From: JBIQKZ01 sp044464765
Lineage (GTDB): Bacteria > Pseudomonadota > Gammaproteobacteria > Burkholderiales > Burkholderiaceae_B
Reading direction: 5' to 3'
DNA length: 64,000 bases
NCBI GenBank assembly: GCA_044464765.1
Contig: JBIQKZ010000009.1
Span: 62,001 to 126,000, forward strand
The position numbers and the translations under genes are program-made. Of this stretch, positions 58,940-64,000 are shown in pieces. Positions within the stretch are counted from its first letter, which is position 1; each line of letters starts with the position of its first letter. The notes beneath the pieces were generated by a model. It worked only from the letters and a program-made list of their open reading frames with translations. It made no database searches and had not been told where the DNA came from.

Positions 58940-59355
58940 TGCTATTCATTTCTGCCGCCTCGTAAGTGGTTTGGCCGTGAATGATTACTGTCATCCATGC
59001 TGTCGCTGTCGTTGCCGCAGTTGCGCGGGGCGGGGTCTGGGGGCTGGCGTAAGGCGTGCGCCGTGGCTGCGTCGTTTCGCCGGGGGAAGTCGGCGGGAGC
59101 TGTGTGAGCACCGCAGCCGCCAACGGCGGCAAGGGCGAGTTCTCCCGACGCCCGGCGAAACGACGTAGACGCGGATCAAGCACGCCGTGCCAGCCCCCAG
59201 ACCCCGCCCCGCGCAACGTCATAAGAAAGAAGGCCGCGCCCCAAGCAACGTCTCAAGGAGAAAGACTGTTTTCAAAGCAACGAGTCAGAAGGGACGTGTC
59301 CATGAGCGCAGTGTTGGGACTCTGTTCACGGAACAGGACTTTGCTCAGGACAAAA
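58940..59355. other. Intergenic interval holding a long palindrome
   Basis: No gene is supported between the convergent DUF481 and LLM genes. The interval holds the 198-bp palindrome described separately and a smaller hairpin CTGTTC-ACG-GAACAG (59322-59336) without a T run. Confidence 0.5.
59020..59217. repeat. 198-bp palindromic element with 29-bp perfect arms
   Basis: Bases 59020-59048 and 59189-59217 are perfect inverted copies (29 bp, GC-rich). The symmetry continues inward with mismatches, including a shared CGTCGTTTCGCCGGG, and ends at a GCCGCC-AAC-GGCGGC hairpin near 59116-59130. It could be a MITE, a REP-type repeat or a very strong two-way terminator. Confidence 0.75.
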
Positions 59356-60447
59356 TCAACCAAACACCGCCCGATTCAAACGCGGCATGACCTCCTTGGC
59401 CATCAGCTCCATCGACCGCTTCGACAGCCTCGGATCCACCCAATCGTGACAGCTATACAGCAAAGTGCCAAAATCGCCCACCTGATCGCGGAACGCCAAT
59501 AACTGCTCAACCACCTGATCCACCGTGCCGACTATCACCAACTCGTCAAGAATACGTTCAAGCGTAATCGACGAATCCGGCAGATCGGGATCCGACTTGA
59601 ACAGATTCCCGCGCCCGCCGCCCACCAGCTTATTCACCAACTGACTGAAGTAAAAAGAATAAGGCCCGTCAGGCCCCCGGCCATAGTCCAGCGCCGTACG
59701 CTCATCATCAGCCACGAAAATGCTTTTCGCCACCCGCCACTCGGCCGGCTGCGGCGTGGCGCCCACCGCCTCGCGCCCTTCAACATACTTCGGCCAGTGC
59801 GTGGCTACCCACTGAGGCAAAAGGAAGTTCGCCGAAATAGGCATCCAGCCCCGCTTAGCCATCTCTGTGACCCCTTTCGAAAAAGGAGCGACCGCCGTGC
59901 CCACAATAGGCGGATACGGCTTCTGATACGGCTTGGCGATAAACCCCTGGCCGATCTCTGGCTTCATGGTGCGTTGCGTGGTCACCGACCAATGCTTGCC
60001 CACCAGGTTATACGGCGGATCGTTCGCCCAGATGTCCAGAATCATATTGATCGATTCCACAAACATCTCGTTCCGGTTCTTGTCCAGATTGCCAAAGACC
60101 TCGGCGTCCGACATCAACCCGCCCGGGCTGATGCCGAAAATGAAGCGGCCTTCAAGCATGTGGTCCAGCATGGCAACCTGCGCAGCCACCGTGGCAGGAT
60201 GCGCATTGGGCAGATTGACCGTGCCGGTGCCAAGAACAATATTCTTTGTGGCGTGCGCCACGCTGGCCAGGAACGCCACGCAGGACGTAACGGTTTCGGC
60301 GGCATCGGTAACGTGCTCGCCGACGAAAGCTTCCGCGTAGCCCAGCTCATCGGCCAGCAGAATGGCCTCGCGGTCTTCCTTGAGGGTTTCGTGCAAATGG
60401 CGCGCCGGCGGGTGCAGCGGCATCATGAACATTCCCAGCTTAATCAT
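59356..60447 (-). CDS. LLM-class flavin-dependent monooxygenase
   Basis: This 363-aa protein has the bacterial luciferase-like barrel pattern: GMFMMPLHPPARHLHET, LADELGYAEAFVGEHV, GRFIFGISPGGLMSDAEVFG and a C-terminal LVIVGTVDQVVEQLLAFRD. It needs reduced FMN from a reductase, and a flavin reductase gene lies 2.3 kb away (62726). It is divergent from the Gfo/Idh/MocA gene across a dyad-rich promoter. The substrate is unknown. Confidence 0.85.
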   Translation of the reverse strand: MIKLGMFMMPLHPPARHLHETLKEDREAILLADELGYAEAFVGEHVTDAAETVTSCVAFLASVAHATKNIVLGTGTVNLPNAHPATVAAQVAMLDHMLEGRFIFGISPGGLMSDAEVFGNLDKNRNEMFVESINMILDIWANDPPYNLVGKHWSVTTQRTMKPEIGQGFIAKPYQKPYPPIVGTAVAPFSKGVTEMAKRGWMPISANFLLPQWVATHWPKYVEGREAVGATPQPAEWRVAKSIFVADDERTALDYGRGPDGPYSFYFSQLVNKLVGGGRGNLFKSDPDLPDSSITLERILDELVIVGTVDQVVEQLLAFRDQVGDFGTLLYSCHDWVDPRLSKRSMELMAKEVMPRLNRAVFG

Positions 60448-60613
60448 TGTGAGTCACCGTTCTGGTTGCAAATCGTGGATGGCGGCTACTGCCGAACTGG
60501 CCCGGCCCGCCAAAAAACCAAGTAAGTTGAACCGGCCAAATCTGCCAAGAAGCGAGCCAGATTCGCCAAAAAGCAAAGTAATCAAGTGATCATATTATTG
60601 ATTAAGAATTAGC

Positions 60614-60663
60614 ACGTCAATAAATAATTTACTAGTTTTCCCCTAGTAAATTTATTTTGACGT
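60614..60663. promoter_or_regulatory. Long imperfect dyad in the divergent LLM/Gfo-Idh promoter region
   Basis: The arms run from ACGTCA outside to TTTACTAG inside and pair with CTAGTAAA to TGACGT, with a TTTTCCC loop; one base of asymmetry lies in the AT-rich part. A further palindrome GATCAATTGATC follows at 60667-60678, and AGTGATCA occurs at both 60585 and 60664. Confidence 0.6.
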
Positions 60664-60715
60664 AGTGATCAATTGATCGTATTCTTTATAAAAAGAGTCC
60701 GATTGGAGGGGTGCA

Positions 60716-61756
60716 ATGCTTAATGTTGCCGTGGTGGGCCTGGGGTGGTGGGGCCGGATCATTGTCAAGACGCTGGCCGACAGCACGCGCCTGAAGGTCG
60801 TGGCCGGGGTCGAGTCAAACGAAACCGAAGGAAGGGCCTTCTGCGAACAGAATCGGTTGCGCTATGTCCCCACGCTTGAACAAGCCTTGGCGCAAAGTGA
60901 CATCCACGCCGTCATCCTCACCACGCCCAACACCTTGCACGAGCCGCAAGTCATTATGTCAGCGCAGGCGGGCAAGCACGTTTTCTGCGAAAAGCCGCTG
61001 GCGTTCTCCGTGGGTTCCGCCGCCCGGTCCATCGATGCCTGCGTAGCCAACAACGTGCGCCTTGGGCTGGGCCACGAACGCCGGTTCGATCCGCCCACCT
61101 TGCAGATCCTGCAAATGATCCAGCGCGGCGACCTTGGCCGGCTGATCCAGATCGAAGCAAATTTCAGCCAGAACAAATTTCTGGGCATGAGTCCCGATAA
61201 TTGGCGTCTTTCAAAGCGCGAAGCGGGTTGCGGCCCCATGACGGCAACCGGCATTCATTTATTGAACCTGGCGGTCTGCCTGGCGGGCCCCGTCCAGCGG
61301 GTGCATGCCTGGAACTTCAACGGCGTGACAGGGTTCGAATCGGGCGATAGCGCATCCGCAAAGCTCTTGTTCAACGACGGCGTCATCGGGTCCATCAACG
61401 CCATGCTGTCCACACCGTTCTTTTCGCGCTTTGCGGTGTTCGGAAGCAACGGCTGGGTCGAAGTGCACGACAACTCGCATGTCGAAGCTCCCACGGGCTG
61501 GACACTGAAGCGCTCGACCAAAGGCGGGGAAATCAGCTCGGTGGCCATCCCGGTCGCAACACCGGTCAAAGACAACCTTGAAGCGTTCGCCGCCTCGGTC
61601 GAGGCAGGCCAAAGCGCCTATCCCATCAGCCTGCAAGAAATGTTGGACACCGCCGCCGTGCTGGAAGCCGTGCAGCGCTCGTCGGAAAGCGACGGCGCCG
61701 CGATTACGCCCGCGCGCATCGTACGGGCCACGCTGGGGGCCTCCAATGAACACTAA
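60716..61756 (+). CDS. Gfo/Idh/MocA-family oxidoreductase
   Basis: This 346-aa NAD(P)-dependent dehydrogenase has an N-terminal Rossmann motif VAVVGLGWWGRIIVKTL, then GKHVFCEKPLAFS with the family's catalytic Lys, and a C-terminal domain with CGPMTATGIHLLNLAV (His of the active site). It likely oxidises a sugar-like or cyclic polyol substrate. It is divergent from the LLM oxygenase and followed by a TetR gene. Confidence 0.88.
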   Translation: MLNVAVVGLGWWGRIIVKTLADSTRLKVVAGVESNETEGRAFCEQNRLRYVPTLEQALAQSDIHAVILTTPNTLHEPQVIMSAQAGKHVFCEKPLAFSVGSAARSIDACVANNVRLGLGHERRFDPPTLQILQMIQRGDLGRLIQIEANFSQNKFLGMSPDNWRLSKREAGCGPMTATGIHLLNLAVCLAGPVQRVHAWNFNGVTGFESGDSASAKLLFNDGVIGSINAMLSTPFFSRFAVFGSNGWVEVHDNSHVEAPTGWTLKRSTKGGEISSVAIPVATPVKDNLEAFAASVEAGQSAYPISLQEMLDTAAVLEAVQRSSESDGAAITPARIVRATLGASNEH

Positions 61757-62002
61757 TCCTGCGACACCGTCAATGTTGTACGGCAGCCGCTGGCTGAAGC
61801 GTTAAGGCCAAGCGTCAAGGCGCGGTTTGACCCAATGAAGCGCGCCCGGCGAACGGTGTAGGGCGCTGTCGCGGCAATCGGCTTCATGCCGCGCGGGCCG
61901 GTACAATAAGCGTCTTGGATGGCCGGCGAGCGCCAGGCGCGGCGCCTGAGGCGCGGCGCGGCCACGACGCATTGCCTGCTGTCCTGTGGAATTCAAGAGT
62001 TC

Positions 62003-62698
62003 ATGACAACGAACACCGAGAAACGAAAGAAGCTGAAAGGCGAAGAGCGCGAGCGACTGATCGCCCAAGAGGCGGTTCGTTTTTTTGCTGAAGTGGGCTT
62101 TGGCGGCGATACGCGCCAACTGGCGCGGCGGCTGGGTATTACCCAGTCCCTCATCTACCGTTATTTTCCCACCAAGGCCGCCCTGATCGACCGCGTGTAC
62201 AACGAGGTCTACATGGGGCGCTGGAACCATTACTGGGAAACGGTGCTGGCCGACCGGTCCGTGCCCTTGGAAGACCGCCTGGTGCGCCATTACACCGACT
62301 ACGCCAAGGCCGCGCTTAATCACGACTGGGTGCGTATTTTTATGTTTTCCGGCCTGGCCGGCGAAGACATCAACCTGCGCTACCTGCAATTCCTGCGCAA
62401 CCGGGTGCTTGAACCCATCTGTACCGAGCTGCGCGCCGAACTTAACTTGCCGTCGGTCGACGAAGTGGCGCTGACGGAAGCCGAGGTCGAACTGGTGTGG
62501 GGCATCAATGCCCGGCTATTCTATTTTGGCCAGCGCCGCTGGATTTTCAACCTGCCGCTGGATGAAGACCTGGACACCATGATCCAACACACCATCGAGC
62601 AATTCATGGCGGGCGCCAAGGTGGTTGTACCGAAGATTGTCGCGGCGGCAGGGGGCGATGTTCCGACCGCACCCGTGCGCCGCACGGCACGGAAGTAG
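62003..62698 (+). CDS. TetR-family transcriptional regulator
   Basis: This 231-aa protein has an N-terminal HTH (GDTRQLARRLGITQSLIYRY, residues 37-56) and a helical ligand domain. ATG 62003 (reads MTTNTEKRKK) is preferred over an earlier start at 61919, whose extra residues are unlike the family. It lies 246 nt after the Gfo/Idh gene and 27 nt before the reductase fusion. It may control the divergent promoter at 60448-60715. Confidence 0.85.
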   Translation: MTTNTEKRKKLKGEERERLIAQEAVRFFAEVGFGGDTRQLARRLGITQSLIYRYFPTKAALIDRVYNEVYMGRWNHYWETVLADRSVPLEDRLVRHYTDYAKAALNHDWVRIFMFSGLAGEDINLRYLQFLRNRVLEPICTELRAELNLPSVDEVALTEAEVELVWGINARLFYFGQRRWIFNLPLDEDLDTMIQHTIEQFMAGAKVVVPKIVAAAGGDVPTAPVRRTARK

Positions 62699-62725
62699 TT
62701 ACTGTCTAGCTTAGAGGGAAAGAAC

Positions 62726-63814
62726 ATGCCACTTGAAACCAAGATCGATCCCAGGGAGCTTCGCGATGTGCTTGGCTCGTTCGTGACGGGCGTCACCATT
62801 ATTACCACGCTCGATGAAGACGGCACCCCGCATGGCCTGACCGCCAATTCCTTCAGCTCGGTCTCGCTCGACCCGCCGCTGGTGCTGTGGAGCCAGGCGG
62901 TCAGCGCGCCCAGCCATCCGGTGTTTCGCAATTCCGACCGCTTCTCCGTATCGATTCTGGCTCAGGACCAGATCGACTTATCCAACAAGTTCGCCCGTAG
63001 CGCCGCTGGGCCGGGGCAGTCGAAGTTCGATGGCGTGAAGCTAAGGAAGGGGCTGGGCGGCGTGCCGCTGATCGAAGACTGCGCCGCCAGCCTGGAATGC
63101 CGGTTGATTGCGGTGTACCCGGGGGGCGACCACGTGGTCTACCTGGGCCAGGTAGATCGTATCGAACGCTCGAACCGGCCGCCGCTGGGGTTTTACGGGG
63201 GGCGCTATGTGGTGCCGTTTCCGCACGACCAATCCACCGCGCCCGACGCGTCGGTGGCGGCCAGCCTGGCGGCGTTGCAGGCGCAGCGCATTGCCACAAA
63301 GGGCATTATCGAACTTTCCGACCAGTTCGACCGCACCATCGGCATTGGCGTCTGGGGGAATTACGGCCCGACCATCGTCCGCTGGGAAGAGTCCAGAAGC
63401 CCGGTCACCATCAACTTCCGAACCGGCTATGTCCTGCCTACATTGAAGTCGGCCACCGGCTTACTGTTCTCGGCCTTCCTGCCCAAGAACCTGGTGGTCG
63501 AGTCGCTGCAGAAAGAGTTCGCCTTGCTGGATCTTCCGGGCGAGGCCGCACTTTCGGCGCTGGAACAGGTAGAGCCCATGCTGGCGACCATACGCAAGGA
63601 AGAAATGGTGTTCCTGGCAAACACCACCGATTTCCAGGATGCCTATGGCACGAAGATTTCGGCGGTGGCCTGCCCCGTGTTCGACCGCGAAGGGCAGATG
63701 CTGCTGGCGGTGACCAGCGTGGGCCCGCCGGCGTCCAGCGAGGCCGATGAGCAAGAGTTCCACGAAGCCATGAAGGCGCTCGCGCGCGGGGTTTCCGCCG
63801 CGTTGGCGGCGTAG
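62726..63814 (+). CDS. Flavin reductase fused to an IclR-type effector domain
   Basis: This 362-aa protein has two parts. Residues 8-165 match the HpaC/RutF flavin reductase fold: VLGSFVTGVTIITTLDEDG, then GLTANSFSSVSLDPPLVLW. Residues about 180-360 match the IclR ligand-binding domain: TIGIGVWGNYGPTIVRW, GRLLFSAFLP-like GLLFSAFLP and ISAVACPVFDREGQMLLAVT. No HTH is present. The reductase probably serves the LLM monooxygenase nearby, and the sensor part may switch it by binding the substrate. Confidence 0.85.
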   Translation: MPLETKIDPRELRDVLGSFVTGVTIITTLDEDGTPHGLTANSFSSVSLDPPLVLWSQAVSAPSHPVFRNSDRFSVSILAQDQIDLSNKFARSAAGPGQSKFDGVKLRKGLGGVPLIEDCAASLECRLIAVYPGGDHVVYLGQVDRIERSNRPPLGFYGGRYVVPFPHDQSTAPDASVAASLAALQAQRIATKGIIELSDQFDRTIGIGVWGNYGPTIVRWEESRSPVTINFRTGYVLPTLKSATGLLFSAFLPKNLVVESLQKEFALLDLPGEAALSALEQVEPMLATIRKEEMVFLANTTDFQDAYGTKISAVACPVFDREGQMLLAVTSVGPPASSEADEQEFHEAMKALARGVSAALAA

Positions 63815-63954
63815 GCCACGGCAGCATCGAAAGCGCTCCACCATGTGGCGGAGCGTTTCAAACCAGGGGTCGGCGACGCGATAACGGAGACGTTAACGGT
63901 TAACGTCTAGGCGCGTTAGCCGGCTTGAGCACAACAAATCGGACGGGGTTTTGA

Positions 63955-64000
63955 ATGGCAGACAGCATTGGCGTGATTGGTTTGGGCATTATGGGCAGCG
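63955..64000 (+). CDS. NAD(P)-dependent dehydrogenase, start only (cut by window end)
   Basis: The first 15 residues (MADSIGVIGLGIMGS) carry the GxGxxG nucleotide-binding motif of the 3-hydroxyisobutyrate dehydrogenase family. The rest lies beyond the window. Family assignment is from the motif only. Confidence 0.6.
   Translation, partial: MADSIGVIGLGIMGS

Overview
The window looks like a GC-rich betaproteobacterial chromosome, most likely Burkholderiales and probably Alcaligenaceae (Bordetella, Achromobacter, Alcaligenes or Pusillimonas relatives). This rests on codon use, on the style of the Liv-type transporter, IclR regulators and Rieske oxygenase, and on the mix of catabolic and accessory genes. 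No rRNA, tRNA or CRISPR array was found.

Region 1 (83-20249, all minus strand) is a compact defense-like operon. In transcription order it encodes a small ribbon-helix-helix protein, a 1776-aa DEAD-type helicase with DUF1998 and a nuclease-like C-terminus, a SNF2/DrmD-like helicase, a 1657-aa Eco57I-type adenine methyltransferase, an SMC-like ATPase, a reverse transcriptase-nitrilase fusion (UG1/DRT1-like) and an HNH nuclease. Most junctions are 3-25 nt apart. The first three large proteins resemble DISARM class 1 and Druantia (DruE) components. No DrmC or separate DrmB is seen, and the RT-nitrilase and SMC-like genes are added. This combination is the best candidate for an undescribed system.

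Region 2 (20280-24180) is a scrap zone. It holds a small unknown gene, a frameshifted Phd antitoxin, a stretch of consecutive hairpins, an intact TnsA-type endonuclease gene, a tnsB stub cut by an IS3-family element, and the 3' half of a molybdenum hydroxylase large subunit fused to the truncated IS.

Region 3 (24200-42214) is an N-heteroaromatic (pyridine-type) catabolic cluster. It contains CoxG-like, flavodoxin and ferredoxin-NADP reductase genes, an MFS transporter, an IclR regulator, a frameshifted amidase, the nicX-nicD-nicF ring-cleavage and deformylase/amidohydrolase operon, a second IclR regulator, a Rieske oxygenase with its reductase, a second maleamate-amidohydrolase-like enzyme and a branched-chain-type ABC transporter. 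The two operons around the second IclR carry the same dyad (AGAAT-N3-ATTCT), which suggests one shared regulator.

Region 4 (42320-46780) holds a chimeric gene remnant followed by three toxin-antitoxin modules in about 3 kb: HipBA with a five-unit 27-bp operator array, Phd/RelE-ParE and VapBC. Region 5 (46958-58939) looks like ordinary chromosome: an Fsr-type exporter, a lytic transglycosylase, an NfrA/NfrB/BcsB/WecB operon for a c-di-GMP-controlled glycan, a spermidine-synthase-like protein and a DUF481 outer-membrane protein. Region 6 (59020-64000) holds a 198-bp intergenic palindrome, an LLM flavin oxidoreductase divergent from a Gfo/Idh/MocA dehydrogenase, a TetR regulator, a flavin reductase fused to an IclR-type sensor domain, and the start of a dehydrogenase cut by the window end.
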